64,000 bases of DNA, taken from Phaeobacter sp. QD34_24. Lineage in GTDB: Bacteria; Pseudomonadota; Alphaproteobacteria; Rhodobacterales; Rhodobacteraceae. The notes beneath the pieces are model-generated. The model ran no database searches. It worked only from the letters and a program-made list of their open reading frames with translations, and was not told where the DNA came from. Positions 19,193-28,709 of this stretch are shown here, one piece after another. Position numbers and translations under genes: made by a program. Location: positions 1 to 64,000 of the forward strand of contig NZ_JARCJD010000008.1 in NCBI RefSeq assembly GCF_028890115.1, read 5' to 3'. The number at the start of each line of letters is the position of its first letter. Position 1 is the first letter of the stretch.

Positions 19193-20482
19193 GTGGATAT
19201 TGCAACCCGCGTCTACAATCACAAATGGAAGATCGATCCGATCATCCGGTCCCTGATCGATACGGATTTCTACAAGCTATTGATGTGTCAGTCGGTGTTT
19301 CGCAGCAAGCCGGACACGCAAGTGACCTTTTCCCTGATCAACCGATCGTCCCATGTGCCGCTTGCCCGTCTGATCGACGAGGGCGAGCTGCGCGAACAGC
19401 TGGATCATATCCGGTCTCTGTCGCTGTCGCGCGGTGAAAGCACCTTTTTGCGCGGCAATACCTTCTATGGCAAACGCCAGATGTTCCGCCCGGACTTCAT
19501 GGAGTGGTTCGAGGGCATGCGCCTGCCGCCCTATCACCTGGAACGCCGGGGCGACCAGTATGAGCTGACCTTCGAAGGCAAATGGCACGAGGTCATGCTA
19601 TGGGAAATCCCCGCGTTGGCGGTTCTGATGGAGTTGCGCAGCCGGGCGGTTCTCAATGATATGGGACGGTTCGAGTTGCAGGTCCTCTATGCCCGCGCCA
19701 TGACGCGGGTCTGGGAAAAGATCGAGGCCCTGCGCAAGATCGACGGTCTGTCCATCGCGGATTTCGGCACACGGCGACGGCACGGGTTTCTCTGGCAGGA
19801 CTGGTGCGTACAGGCGATGATCGAGGGGCTCGGGACAAAGTTCACCGGCACCTCCAACTGCCTCATCGCCATGCGGCGCGAGGTCGAGGCGATCGGCACC
19901 AATGCCCATGAGTTGCCCATGGTCTATTCCGCCCTGGCCGAAACGGACGAAGACCTTGCCCGCGCGCCCTATGATGTGCTGTCGGACTGGCACGAGGAGC
20001 ATGAGGGCAACCTGCGCATCATTCTACCCGACACCTATGGCACCAAGGGCTTCCTGGAGCATGCGCCGGACTGGCTCGCGGGCTGGACGGGTATCCGCAT
20101 CGACAGTGGCGATCCGGCGGCGGGGGCCGAGGTTGCGATCAACTGGTGGCAGGAGCGCGGTGAAGATCCCACACAGAAGCGGGTGATCTTCTCCGATGGT
20201 CTTGATGTGGACAAGATCGCCGAGCTGCACGCGCAGTTCGCCGGGCGCGTGAAGGTCTCCTTCGGCTGGGGCACCTTGCTCACCAATGATTTCCGCGGAC
20301 TTGTGCCAGGTGACAGGCTGGCGCCGTTCTCGCTGGTCTGCAAGGCGATCAGCGCCAATGGCCGCCCGACTGTGAAGCTCTCGGACAATCCTGAAAAGGC
20401 GATGGGCCCAGCAGATGAGGTCGCGCGCTATAAGCGTGTCTTTGGTGTCGGCGCGCAGGACCGGATGGAAGTCATCGTCTAG
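19193..20482 (+). CDS. pncB: Nicotinate phosphoribosyltransferase (PncB)
   Basis: 429-aa enzyme forming nicotinate mononucleotide from nicotinate and PRPP. The opening IRSLIDTDFYKLLMCQSVF, the central ADFGTRRRHGFLWQ with the conserved basic/His stretch, IRIDSGDPAAGAEVAI, VSFGWGTLLTNDF and the final substrate loop VKLSDNPEKAMGP all match bacterial PncB. The start is a GTG at 19193 with GAGG upstream. Together with PncA it salvages nicotinamide to NAD. A two-hairpin repeat element follows the stop codon. Confidence 0.95.
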   Translation: MDIATRVYNHKWKIDPIIRSLIDTDFYKLLMCQSVFRSKPDTQVTFSLINRSSHVPLARLIDEGELREQLDHIRSLSLSRGESTFLRGNTFYGKRQMFRPDFMEWFEGMRLPPYHLERRGDQYELTFEGKWHEVMLWEIPALAVLMELRSRAVLNDMGRFELQVLYARAMTRVWEKIEALRKIDGLSIADFGTRRRHGFLWQDWCVQAMIEGLGTKFTGTSNCLIAMRREVEAIGTNAHELPMVYSALAETDEDLARAPYDVLSDWHEEHEGNLRIILPDTYGTKGFLEHAPDWLAGWTGIRIDSGDPAAGAEVAINWWQERGEDPTQKRVIFSDGLDVDKIAELHAQFAGRVKVSFGWGTLLTNDFRGLVPGDRLAPFSLVCKAISANGRPTVKLSDNPEKAMGPADEVARYKRVFGVGAQDRMEVIV

Positions 20483-20499
20483 CCTGTCAAGGCCCGGGG

Positions 20500-20580
20500 G
20501 CTCCCGCGCGGATCACCTGCATGGAACATGCACGCTCTCCCCTTGGGCCCGGCAGGCCGCGCCGAAGGCGCGGCCTGCCC
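20500..20580 (+). repeat. Two-hairpin dispersed element, copy A
   Basis: Starts GCTCCCGC (20500-20507); hairpin 1 TGCATG-gaa-CATGCA (20518-20532); core TTGGGCC (20543-20549); hairpin 2 with 13-bp arms GGCAGGCCGCGCC / GGCGCGGCCTGCC (20551-20579). It lies 18 bp after pncB, in the same orientation as that gene. No T tract follows. Confidence 0.8.
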
Positions 20581-20636
20581 CCTCGCGATGCGCAGGGCGC
20601 AGCGCAAAACCTCATGCCGTGGCGGCCACTGGCGGG

Positions 20637-22094
20637 TCAGCCGTGATAGGCCGCAACGGTTTTCAGCTGTGAAAACCCGTAAAGCGCCTCAAAGCCCTTT
20701 TCGCGGCCATGGCCGGATTTGCCGACCCCGCCAAAGGGCAGTTCCACCCCGCCGCCTGCGCCATAATTGTTGAGAAAGACCTGACCGGCGCGCAGCTTTT
20801 TCGCGAGCCGCATCTGACGTGCGCCATCCCGGCTCCAGACGCTGGCGACCAGCCCGTACTCGGTGGAATTGGCGATTTCGACGGCTTCTTCTTCGGTATC
20901 AAAGGGGATCAGCACCTGCACCGGGCCAAAGATCTCGTCCCGGGCCAGCAGGTGATCGGGCGGCACATCGGCAAACAGCGTGGGGCGCACATAGGCGCCC
21001 GCCTCCGGCGCGCCTTTCACGATCTGACCCGTGGCAGCAATCGGAAGATCCCCGCCCTTTGCCAGGAAGGTTTCGACGACCTCCTTCTGTCGGGCCGAGA
21101 TCAGCGGGCCAAGGCGCAGATCGTCGGCTGCCGGGCCAACCGTCAGGCCCTCATAGGCGGTGGACATGCGCGCCTTCACCTCGTCATAGACACCGCGTTG
21201 CACCAGAATACGGGAAGAGGCCGAGCAGGTTTGCCCTGCATTCTGGATCCCCGCATTGACGAGGAAGGGCAGGGCGGCCTCTAGGTCGGCGTCGTCAAAG
21301 ACCAGCTGCGGAGATTTCCCGCCCAGCTCCAGCGTCACCGGTACCACGTTCTTCCCTGCGGCCTGCTGAACAAGGGCACCGGTGGCAACCGATCCGGTGA
21401 AGGAGATGTGATCGATGCCCGGATGCGAAGACAGAGCGGCGCCCGCTTCGGCCCCCAGCCCCGGCACCACGTTCAAGGCCCCCTTCGGCAGACCCGCATC
21501 CTGTGCCAGCTGGGCAAAGGTCAGCGCCGTGAGGCAGGCCTCTTCGGCGGGTTTCAGCACACAGGCATTGCCCATGGCCAGAGCCGCCCCAACCGAGCGG
21601 CCGATGATCTGCATCGGATAGTTCCAGGGCACGATATGGCCGGTTACCCCATGGGGTTCGCGCAGGGTGTAGACCGTGTAGCCGTCCAGATAGGGAATGG
21701 TCTCCCCATGCACCTTGTCTGCGGCGCCGCCATAGAACTCGCAATAGCGCGCCAGCGCCACCACATCGGCCCGTGCCTGGGTGAGCGGCTTGCCCACATC
21801 CATGGCCTCGAGCGCGGCCAACTCGTCGACGCAGTCCAGGACCAGCTGGCCAAGGCGGCTGAGAATGCGGCCGCGCTCCAGGGCACTCATGGCGCCCCAC
21901 TCGCCATCCAGCGCCGTCCTGGCCGCCGCGACGGCGGCATCCACATCGACCGCCCCGCCCCGTGCGATCTGGCAGATTTCTTCACCATTGGACGGGTTGA
22001 TCAGCGGCAGGGTGGAGCCAGAGGCCGCCGGTTGCCAGAGGCCGCCAATGAGACAAAGGCTGGGGTCGAAACGGGGGGGCTTATTCTGTGTCAT
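20637..22094 (-). CDS. NAD(P)-dependent aldehyde dehydrogenase
   Basis: 485-aa enzyme of the aldehyde dehydrogenase superfamily, oxidising an aldehyde to the acid. Family landmarks: PWNYPMQI, the cofactor-binding SFTGSVATG, general-base Glu in LELGGKSPQLVF, and nucleophile Cys in GQTCSASSR; the C-terminal NYGAGGGVELPFGGVGKSGHGREKG is typical of betaine/amino-aldehyde dehydrogenases. The ATG at 22094 gives the normal length; the open frame continues upstream into the acetyltransferase gene. It overlaps that gene by 14 nt and is last in the ABC transporter operon, so its substrate probably derives from what the transporter imports. Confidence 0.9.
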   Translation of the reverse strand: MTQNKPPRFDPSLCLIGGLWQPAASGSTLPLINPSNGEEICQIARGGAVDVDAAVAAARTALDGEWGAMSALERGRILSRLGQLVLDCVDELAALEAMDVGKPLTQARADVVALARYCEFYGGAADKVHGETIPYLDGYTVYTLREPHGVTGHIVPWNYPMQIIGRSVGAALAMGNACVLKPAEEACLTALTFAQLAQDAGLPKGALNVVPGLGAEAGAALSSHPGIDHISFTGSVATGALVQQAAGKNVVPVTLELGGKSPQLVFDDADLEAALPFLVNAGIQNAGQTCSASSRILVQRGVYDEVKARMSTAYEGLTVGPAADDLRLGPLISARQKEVVETFLAKGGDLPIAATGQIVKGAPEAGAYVRPTLFADVPPDHLLARDEIFGPVQVLIPFDTEEEAVEIANSTEYGLVASVWSRDGARQMRLAKKLRAGQVFLNNYGAGGGVELPFGGVGKSGHGREKGFEALYGFSQLKTVAAYHG

Positions 22095-22596
22095 GTTCGG
22101 ATCCTGTGGTCTGCTCAGTCGTTGGGCCAATCGTCGGGTCGGCGATCTGGAAAGAGTAGCTTCTGCTTTGAAACTCTGTGAAAGGCGCGCCTTGGCGCAG
22201 GTCGATGATCCCCGGCAGAATGCTGAGGCAGGTGCCCCAGAATGCAAGGGCCGATTGCGATTGCGCCGAAATGCCCATGCGCCAGTAGCCGGGAAATTCC
22301 TGCAGCAACACCCGGGCGGCCTCCTGCCCATGGCCCTGGCGGCGGTGCGGCGCAAAGATCGAAAACTCCGACAGCTCGCGCCGGTCGTCTGGCAGGTTCA
22401 GCACCAGGGCAAAGCCGATCCTCTTGCTGTCCTTCACGACCCAGAAGGCGGTGACATCCTTGCGGTGCAGCATCTGCCGCGCCCTGTCACCGGGATCGAC
22501 GCGGGCCTTGCTGGCGGTTTCCTCGAAATAGGACGCGAGGACACTGGTCAGAACCGCGTGCTCTTTCGGCAGGATCAGGGAGAGTGTCAGGCTCAT
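22081..22596 (-). CDS. GNAT-family N-acetyltransferase
   Basis: 171-aa protein with a GNAT acetyl-CoA binding pattern (RRELSEFSIFAPHRRQGHGQEAARVLLQEF, with the RxxGxG-like RRQGHG loop near residue 87). It probably acetylates a small amine, peptide or amino acid. Its start overlaps the ABC ATPase stop by 4 nt and its end overlaps the aldehyde dehydrogenase by 14 nt, showing tight co-expression. The acceptor is unknown; a role in processing the imported compound is an inference. Confidence 0.8.
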   Translation of the reverse strand: MSLTLSLILPKEHAVLTSVLASYFEETASKARVDPGDRARQMLHRKDVTAFWVVKDSKRIGFALVLNLPDDRRELSEFSIFAPHRRQGHGQEAARVLLQEFPGYWRMGISAQSQSALAFWGTCLSILPGIIDLRQGAPFTEFQSRSYSFQIADPTIGPTTEQTTGSEHDTE

Positions 22597-24185
22597 GCGG
22601 CCCCCTGGTCCAGTTCCGGCAGCACGGGGGCTGCAGCGATCAGGGACTGCGTATAGGGATGGCTTGGAGCGCTAAAGACCTCCTCTGTGGCGCCAGCCTC
22701 CACGATTTGCCCTTTCTGCATCACCAGGCAGCGGTCGGTGATGGTGCGCACCACCGACAGGTCATGGCTGATGAACAGGTAGGTGAGCGCATAGGCCTCG
22801 CAGAGTTCTGCCAGCAGGTCGAGGATCTGCGCGCGCACCGAGACATCCAGCGCCGAGACCGCCTCGTCAAACAGGATCAGCTCGGGGCGGGTGATCAGGG
22901 CGCGGGCGATGGCGATGCGCTGGCGCTGTCCGCCGGAAAACTGGTGGATATACTTGCCTGCATCATCGGGTGTCAGCCCCACGGCAGACAGGGTTTCGGC
23001 AATGAGATCTGCGCGGGCGCTGCCACTGGGCGGATCGGGCAGGCTGTAGAAGGGTTCGGTGATCAGCCGCTCGACCCGGTGGCGCGGGTTGAAACTGCCA
23101 AAGGGATCCTGAAACACCACCTGCATCTTGCGGCGCTGGTCCGGGGTGCGGTCGGTGGTGACCGCTTCGCCGTCCAGCAGGATCTGCCCGCCCTGCAAGG
23201 GTTCCAGTCCCAGAATGGCCCGTGTCAGGGTCGATTTCCCGCAGCCGGACTCGCCCACCAGACCCAGCCGTTCGCCCCGGTTCAGGGTAAAGGAAACCTC
23301 ATTGACGGCCCGGAAGTGCTCTTGCGGTGCAAACAGCGAAGCGCGTGGCAAGCGATAGTCCCGTATCGCGCCCTGAACCTGCAGCAGCGGTTGCGGCGGC
23401 GGGGCTTCTGGCAGGGCGACCTTGTGGTTCGAAGCGGCGAACAGCATCTTCGTGTAGGGATGGCTCATGTTCTTCAGCAGCCAATCCGTTGCGCCGGTTT
23501 CCACCACTTCGCCATGGCGCATGACGGTGATCCGGTCGGCCAGGTCCGCCACCACTGCAAGATCGTGGGTGATGATCAGCAGGCCCATGCCGAATTCTTG
23601 TACCAGGTCCTTCAACAGATCGAGGATCTGCGCCTGGGTGGTCACGTCCAGCGCGGTGGTCGGCTCATCCGCGATCAACAGCTTGGGCCGCAGGGCGATG
23701 GCCATGGCGATCACCACCCGTTGGCGCTGACCGCCCGACAGCTCATGCGGAAAGCGGCTGAGCGGGAAGCGGTCCGCAGGCAGGCCGACCCGTTCCAGCA
23801 TTTCTGCCGCGCGCGCCCTTGCCTCGGGCCTTGGCATGGCCTCATGGATCAGGATGGTCTCCATCACCTGATCGCCAATGGTTTTCACCGGGTTGAGTGC
23901 GGTCATCGGTTCCTGAAAGACCATGCCGATGGAGCGGCCGCGCAGGGCGCACATCTGAGCCTCGGACTGTGCCAGAAGGTCGGTGCCTTCCAGCAGGATC
24001 TGGCCCTTGACCGTGGTCTGTTCCGGCAACAGCTGCATCACCGAGAAGGCGGTCATCGACTTGCCGGACCCGCTTTCGCCGGTGACGGCGACGATTTCTC
24101 CGGCGGCGACCGACAGGGAGACACCCTTCAGGATCGGATGGCTGCCGATCGACAGCGACAGGTCGTTGATCTGAAGAAGGCTCAT
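22593..24185 (-). CDS. Dipeptide/oligopeptide-type ABC transporter, fused double ATPase
   Basis: 530-aa protein with two complete nucleotide-binding domains in tandem, like GsiA or YejF. The first half has Walker A GESGSGKS, signature LSGGQRQR and Walker [13 protein letters not shown]. The second has [16 protein letters not shown] and [12 protein letters not shown], each followed by the peptide-transporter C-terminal extension. It equals DppD plus DppF in one chain and powers import through the two permeases encoded upstream. I chose the ATG at 24185 ([14 protein letters not shown]); the frame is open further upstream but without conserved features. Confidence 0.93.
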   Translation of the reverse strand: MSLLQINDLSLSIGSHPILKGVSLSVAAGEIVAVTGESGSGKSMTAFSVMQLLPEQTTVKGQILLEGTDLLAQSEAQMCALRGRSIGMVFQEPMTALNPVKTIGDQVMETILIHEAMPRPEARARAAEMLERVGLPADRFPLSRFPHELSGGQRQRVVIAMAIALRPKLLIADEPTTALDVTTQAQILDLLKDLVQEFGMGLLIITHDLAVVADLADRITVMRHGEVVETGATDWLLKNMSHPYTKMLFAASNHKVALPEAPPPQPLLQVQGAIRDYRLPRASLFAPQEHFRAVNEVSFTLNRGERLGLVGESGCGKSTLTRAILGLEPLQGGQILLDGEAVTTDRTPDQRRKMQVVFQDPFGSFNPRHRVERLITEPFYSLPDPPSGSARADLIAETLSAVGLTPDDAGKYIHQFSGGQRQRIAIARALITRPELILFDEAVSALDVSVRAQILDLLAELCEAYALTYLFISHDLSVVRTITDRCLVMQKGQIVEAGATEEVFSAPSHPYTQSLIAAAPVLPELDQGAA

Positions 24186-24248
24186 GCGCGGTGCCCTTCC
24201 GATCCATCGTGGCGAGGGGCGCGCCCGAGCCTGGGTGGGTGCGAAGCG

Positions 24249-24265
24249 CCCTCCCGGGGGGAGGG
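24249..24265. other. Hairpin in the permease-ATPase intercistronic gap
   Basis: CCCTCCC-ggg-GGGAGGG, a perfect 7-bp stem in the 139-bp gap between the second permease and the ATPase gene, the only sizeable gap among the membrane and ATPase genes of the operon. It may tune relative expression or mRNA stability. Confidence 0.4.
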
Positions 24266-24324
24266 TCGAGCGCGGCCCGGCGATGCTGAGCCAGTGCAAA
24301 CATCAGCAAGACAGGAAAGCCGGC

Positions 24325-25140
24325 TCATGTGCGCCCCTCGCGTAGCTTGGGATCCAGCCAGTCGCGCAACCCGTCGCCCATCAGGTTGAGGCCGAGCACC
24401 GTCAGCACGATGGCCGAACCGGGAATGATCGCCAGATGCGGTGCCAGGCTCACCATGGTCTGCGCATCCGCCAGCATCCGTCCCCAGCTGGGGGTGGGCG
24501 GCTGGGCGCCAAGGCCCACGTAGCTGAGGCCGGCTTCGGCCAGGATACCAAGGCTGAACTGGATGGTGCCCTGCACGATCAGCAGGTTGGCCACATTGGG
24601 CAGGATATGCTCGGCCGAAATCCGCGCGGCGCCCTTGCCCGCCACCTGGGCGGCCAGGATGAACTCGCGCTGCCACAGAGGCAGGGCGGCGCCGCGGGTG
24701 ACACGGGCAAAGACGGGGATGTTGAAGATGCCGATGGCGATGATCGCATTGATCGCACCGGGACCGAAGATCGCGGTGATCAGGATCGCAATCACCAGGG
24801 AGGGGAAGGCAAAGACCAGATCGTTGCCGCGCATGATCAACTCATCGAGCCAGGACCCCTTGCGGGCGGCTGCGGTCAGGCCCAGCGGAATGCCGATGGC
24901 CATGCCGATACCGACGGCCACCAGCGCAACGGCCAAGGATGTCCGCGCGCCGACCATGATCATGGAAAAGATATCCCGCCCGAAATGATCGGTGCCCAAC
25001 CAATGCAAGGCGCCGGGACGCTGCAGCTTCTCGGGGATGTTCATTGCCGTGTGGTCAAAGGGCGTCCAGAGGAACGACAGCAGCGCCGCCAGGATCACCA
25101 GCGAGGATAGGATCGCGCCAAGAAACAGGGTGCGGCTCAT
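24325..25140 (-). CDS. Peptide-type ABC transporter permease (DppC-like)
   Basis: 271-aa inner-membrane permease. It starts with one transmembrane helix (LFLGAILSSLVILAALLSFLW), the OppC-type N-terminal segment LGTDHFGRDIFSMIMVGARTSL, and the permease EAA loop AAQVAGKGAARISAEHILPN that contacts the ATPase. The ATG at 25140 overlaps the end of the preceding permease gene by 4 nt (ATGA). It pairs with the DppB-like protein to form the pore. Confidence 0.92.
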   Translation of the reverse strand: MSRTLFLGAILSSLVILAALLSFLWTPFDHTAMNIPEKLQRPGALHWLGTDHFGRDIFSMIMVGARTSLAVALVAVGIGMAIGIPLGLTAAARKGSWLDELIMRGNDLVFAFPSLVIAILITAIFGPGAINAIIAIGIFNIPVFARVTRGAALPLWQREFILAAQVAGKGAARISAEHILPNVANLLIVQGTIQFSLGILAEAGLSYVGLGAQPPTPSWGRMLADAQTMVSLAPHLAIIPGSAIVLTVLGLNLMGDGLRDWLDPKLREGRT

Positions 25141-26084
25141 GTGCGGCTCCTCAGCCGGGGATCGACCAGCGCATAGGCCAGATCGACAAGGAAGTTTACC
25201 GTGATCACCGCAAAGACCAGGAGCATCACCACCGATTCCACCACGATCAGATCGCGCGAGGAAATCGCCTGAAACACCAGCCGCCCCAGACCGGGCAGGT
25301 AGAAGACCTGTTCGATGATGATGGCGCCGGCCAAGAGAAAGGAGAACTGCAACCCAATGATGGTCAGCACCGGGATCAGCGCATTGCGCAGCCCGTGCCG
25401 CCACAGGGCCTGCCTGCGGCTGAGCCCCTTGGCGCGGGCGGTGCGCATGAAGTCCTCACCCAGGATATCCAACAGGGCCGAGCGCATCACCCGTGCCAGG
25501 ATCGCCGCCTGCGGCAAAGCCAGGGCGATGGCGGGCAGGGTCAGGGATTTCAAGCCGGTGCCAAGACCACCCTCCCAGCCCGCAAAGCCACCGGCGCTGA
25601 ACCAGCGCAGGTTGATGGCAAAGACCAGCACCAGCAGCATGGCGAACCAGAAATTCGGGATCGCGACCCCCAGCTGGGTGGCGCCCATCACCGCCATGTC
25701 GCCGGGCTTGCCACGGCGGGCGGCGGCATAGATCCCGGCGGGAAAGGCAATCAGCGTCGACAGGGCCAGCGCGTAAAGGGCCAGCGGCAGTGACACCCAG
25801 AGCCGATCCGCGATCATCTCGGACACCGGGGTGCGATAGGTATAGGAGGTGCCGAAATCCCCGCTCAGCATGCCGCCGATCCAGGTCAGGTAGCGCTGCA
25901 GCTTCGATTGATCGAGACCCAGCTCACTGCGCAGGGCGGCGACTGTATCGGGCTGGGCGTTGATTCCCAGCATGAAAGAGGCGGGATCGCCGGGGGCGAT
26001 CTCGATCACGGAAAAAATCACGACAGAAGCCACGGCCAAGCTGAGGCAGAGCGAAAGCAGCCGTTTCAGGGAGTAACGTATCAT
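25137..26084 (-). CDS. Peptide-type ABC transporter permease (DppB-like)
   Basis: 315-aa permease with six predicted helices. DppB/OppB traits are visible: N-terminal helix followed by APGDPASFMLG, LGLDQSKLQRYLTWIGGMLSGDFGTSY, the EAA loop MRTARAKGLSRRQALWRHGLRNALIP, and the C-terminal helix ending LVDPRLR. It is separated from the binding-protein gene by a 92-bp gap holding a strong hairpin. Confidence 0.93.
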   Translation of the reverse strand: MIRYSLKRLLSLCLSLAVASVVIFSVIEIAPGDPASFMLGINAQPDTVAALRSELGLDQSKLQRYLTWIGGMLSGDFGTSYTYRTPVSEMIADRLWVSLPLALYALALSTLIAFPAGIYAAARRGKPGDMAVMGATQLGVAIPNFWFAMLLVLVFAINLRWFSAGGFAGWEGGLGTGLKSLTLPAIALALPQAAILARVMRSALLDILGEDFMRTARAKGLSRRQALWRHGLRNALIPVLTIIGLQFSFLLAGAIIIEQVFYLPGLGRLVFQAISSRDLIVVESVVMLLVFAVITVNFLVDLAYALVDPRLRSRT

Positions 26085-26115
26085 CGGGTGTCAGGCTAGA
26101 AGCGGGAACCTTCAG

Positions 26116-26151
26116 GGTCCAGCCCGGGCGATGTTTCAGCCGGGCTGGACC
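26116..26151 (-). promoter_or_regulatory. Intercistronic stem-loop between binding-protein and permease genes
   Basis: Perfect 12-bp arms GGTCCAGCCCGG / CCGGGCTGGACC with a 12-nt loop and no T tract. Such hairpins after binding-protein genes commonly protect the upstream mRNA from 3' decay, giving more binding protein than permease. Confidence 0.65.
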
Positions 26152-26176
26152 TATCGGTTTTGGCAACTGGGCAGGC

Positions 26177-27655
26177 TTACTTGGCCCAGCTGACAGCGGT
26201 CAGGTCCGTGGCCTGCGTCGGTGCATTGGCCCAAAGCCCCTGCAGGTCCGCCTTGGCGACGCTGAGGGCGGCCAGCTGGAACAGGTAACCGTTCACATAG
26301 TCATCGGCGATGATCTTTTGCGCCTGCTGCAGCATGGCGGTGCGCTGATCCGGGTCGGTGGTGCCGTTGAGGTCGGTCATCAGCGCCTGGAAGGCGGCGT
26401 TGTCATACTGGAAATAGTATTCGGGGCGGGCATAGATGCCGATGTCCATCGGCTCGGTATGGCTGACGATGGTCAGGCCAAAGGTCTTGCCGCGGAACAC
26501 GGTTTCCAGCCACTGGGCCCATTCCACGTTGATGATCTCGGCCTTGATGCCGACGTTTGCCAGCTGGGCGGCGATGATCTCCCCGCCGCGGCGGGCATAA
26601 GACGGCGGCGGCAGGTGCAGCGTGGTCTCGAACCCGTCGGGCAGGCCCGCCTCGGCGAGCAGAGCCTTGGCCTTGTCGGGATCAAAGGCGGACTGGCCGG
26701 TCAGATCCACATAGGCCGGGTTGTGCGGTGCGAAATGGGTGCCGATCGGGGTGCCATAGCCGAACATGGCGCCATCGATGATGGCCTGGCGATCAATGGC
26801 ATGGGCCAGCGCCTCGCGCACCTTCACGTTGTCAAATGGGGCCTGCTTGTTGTTGGTGGAGAGGATGGTTTCACCCTCGGTCGAGCCGACCAGTACCTGA
26901 AAGCGCGGATCGGCCTCGAACTGGGGCAGGTTTTCCGGCGCCGGGAAGCCTGCGAAAGCGTCCAGATCCTCGGCCATCATCGCGGCGAATGCGGCGGTGG
27001 GGTCCGAGATGAACTTGAAGGTGGCCTTTTCCAGCATGGCGGGCGTGCCCCAGTAGTCGGGGTTCTTTTCCAGGTCGATGCGGTCGCCCTGTACCCAGCC
27101 TGCAAATTTGAAGGCGCCGGTGCCGACGGGCGCGGTCTTGATGTCCGCAATGCTTTCGGGCGCGACGATCACCGCATCGCCCCAGGCGAGGTTGAACAGC
27201 ATGTTGCCGTTGGGCTTGCTGAGCGTCAGCTGGACGGTCATCGGATCGACCACCGTGACCTCGGCGATATCGGCAAACAGCGCCTTTTGCGCGTTGGTGC
27301 TGTCTTCGGCACGGGCGCGATCCAGGCTGAATTTGACGTCCTCGGCATCCATCGTGGTGCCATCATGGAAGGTGACGCCTTCGTTCAGGTGGAAGGTATA
27401 GGTGAGCCCGTCTGCGGAGATATCCCAGCTTTTGGCCAGCCCCGGCACCACGGATCCGTCGCCCATGAAGCGGGTGAGCCCCTCAAAGACATTGGAATAG
27501 AGCACCTGGTCGATGGCACCGGCAGCGGCGCTGGTGGGATCCAGATGCGGCGGCTCCAGCTGCATGCCGACGGTGACACTGTCCTTGGCCCATGCGGCTG
27601 CGGTGCTCAGCGCCAGGGCGGATCCCGCAGCGAATAGGATGGATCTGAAAGACAT
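26177..27655 (-). CDS. Periplasmic substrate-binding protein, family 5
   Basis: 492-aa secreted protein with a cleavable signal peptide (MSFRSILFAAGSALALSTAAAWA, then KDSV). The family 5 (DppA/OppA) signature occurs near residues 70-100 (GLAKSWDISADGLTYTFHLNEGVTFHDGTTMDAEDVKFS). It captures a peptide or other small ligand in the periplasm and delivers it to the permeases. GGGAG precedes the ATG. First gene of the operon: binding protein, two permeases, double ATPase, GNAT, aldehyde dehydrogenase. The ligand could be a peptide, opine or polyamine conjugate; sequence does not decide. Confidence 0.92.
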   Translation of the reverse strand: MSFRSILFAAGSALALSTAAAWAKDSVTVGMQLEPPHLDPTSAAAGAIDQVLYSNVFEGLTRFMGDGSVVPGLAKSWDISADGLTYTFHLNEGVTFHDGTTMDAEDVKFSLDRARAEDSTNAQKALFADIAEVTVVDPMTVQLTLSKPNGNMLFNLAWGDAVIVAPESIADIKTAPVGTGAFKFAGWVQGDRIDLEKNPDYWGTPAMLEKATFKFISDPTAAFAAMMAEDLDAFAGFPAPENLPQFEADPRFQVLVGSTEGETILSTNNKQAPFDNVKVREALAHAIDRQAIIDGAMFGYGTPIGTHFAPHNPAYVDLTGQSAFDPDKAKALLAEAGLPDGFETTLHLPPPSYARRGGEIIAAQLANVGIKAEIINVEWAQWLETVFRGKTFGLTIVSHTEPMDIGIYARPEYYFQYDNAAFQALMTDLNGTTDPDQRTAMLQQAQKIIADDYVNGYLFQLAALSVAKADLQGLWANAPTQATDLTAVSWAK

Positions 27656-27864
27656 ATTGAAACTCCCTGTGTTGGAAAGACGCCCTTGGAACCTGGGCTT
27701 TTCCGTAACTCTGTCCTGATTTTGCCATGCTAATCAAGAGCGCTCGGGCTTTCGCGTCGCGGCACAACCCAGGTCAGAGCGGCGCAAGAGGGACATTTCG
27801 CGCACTGGATGCTGCGCTTGCGAAATGATAGGCACGCGCAACCCGAACGGAACATGGGACGAAA

Positions 27865-28701
27865 ATGAGCGCGAACATCCAGACCAAGGCCATCACGGCC
27901 GAAGACATCCGTGCCCAAAAGGGCAAGGATCCGATTGTCAGCCTGACGGCCTACACCACGCCGATGGCAGCGCTGATGGATGACACCTGCGATTTTGTCC
28001 TGGTCGGCGATAGCGTCGGCATGGTGCTGCACGGGCTACCCTCGACGCTGGGGGTCACCATGGAGATGATGATTCTGCACGGCCAGGCGGTTGCACGCGG
28101 GCTGAAGCGTGCGCTGATGGTGGTCGATATGCCGTTTGGGTCATATGAGGAAGGACCGGCGCAGGCATTCGGAAATGCCGCACGGCTGATGCGCGAAACC
28201 GGCGCCGGCGCGGTCAAGCTGGAGGGCGGCGTCGAGATGGCCGAGACCATCCGCTTCCTGGTGAAACGCGGCATTCCGGTGATGGCGCATATCGGCCTCA
28301 CGCCGCAGTCGGTGAACACGCTTGGCGGCTACAAGGTGCAGGGGCGTGATGCGCAGGCCGACGCGGTGATCGCAGATGCCTGCGCCGTGGCAGAGGCAGG
28401 CGCCTTTGCCGTGGTGCTGGAGAAGGTGCCTCAGGGGCTGGCCGACCGGATTACCGCGGATGTCGCGATCCCGACCATCGGCATCGGTGCTTCGGCGGGC
28501 TGCGACGGGCAGGTGCTGGTGCTGGACGACATGCTGGGCATGTTCGCCGCCTTCAAGCCGAAATTCGTCAAACGCTACGCCGATCTCGGCCCTGCCGCCG
28601 AGGCCGCGATCAAGGACTACGCCGCCGAGGTGCGCGCGCGCAGCTTTCCGGCGCCCGAACACGTCTTTGCCGATACGGCGCCTGCCGCCAAGAAGGACTG
28701 A
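27865..28701 (+). CDS. panB: 3-methyl-2-oxobutanoate hydroxymethyltransferase
   Basis: 278-aa class II aldolase-like enzyme making ketopantoate from 2-oxoisovalerate with methylene-THF, the first pantothenate step. PanB motifs: [54 protein letters not shown], and the [21 protein letters not shown] segment. It is 8 bp from panC and both form one unit. It diverges from the ABC operon. Confidence 0.96.
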   Translation: MSANIQTKAITAEDIRAQKGKDPIVSLTAYTTPMAALMDDTCDFVLVGDSVGMVLHGLPSTLGVTMEMMILHGQAVARGLKRALMVVDMPFGSYEEGPAQAFGNAARLMRETGAGAVKLEGGVEMAETIRFLVKRGIPVMAHIGLTPQSVNTLGGYKVQGRDAQADAVIADACAVAEAGAFAVVLEKVPQGLADRITADVAIPTIGIGASAGCDGQVLVLDDMLGMFAAFKPKFVKRYADLGPAAEAAIKDYAAEVRARSFPAPEHVFADTAPAAKKD

Positions 28702-28709
28702 CCCTAGCG

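Noticed and set aside
24186-24324. Sixth copy of the two-hairpin element
   Set aside because: It has a hairpin and a GGCCCGGC stretch but lacks the TTGGGCC core followed by hairpin 2 and the GCTCCCRC start.
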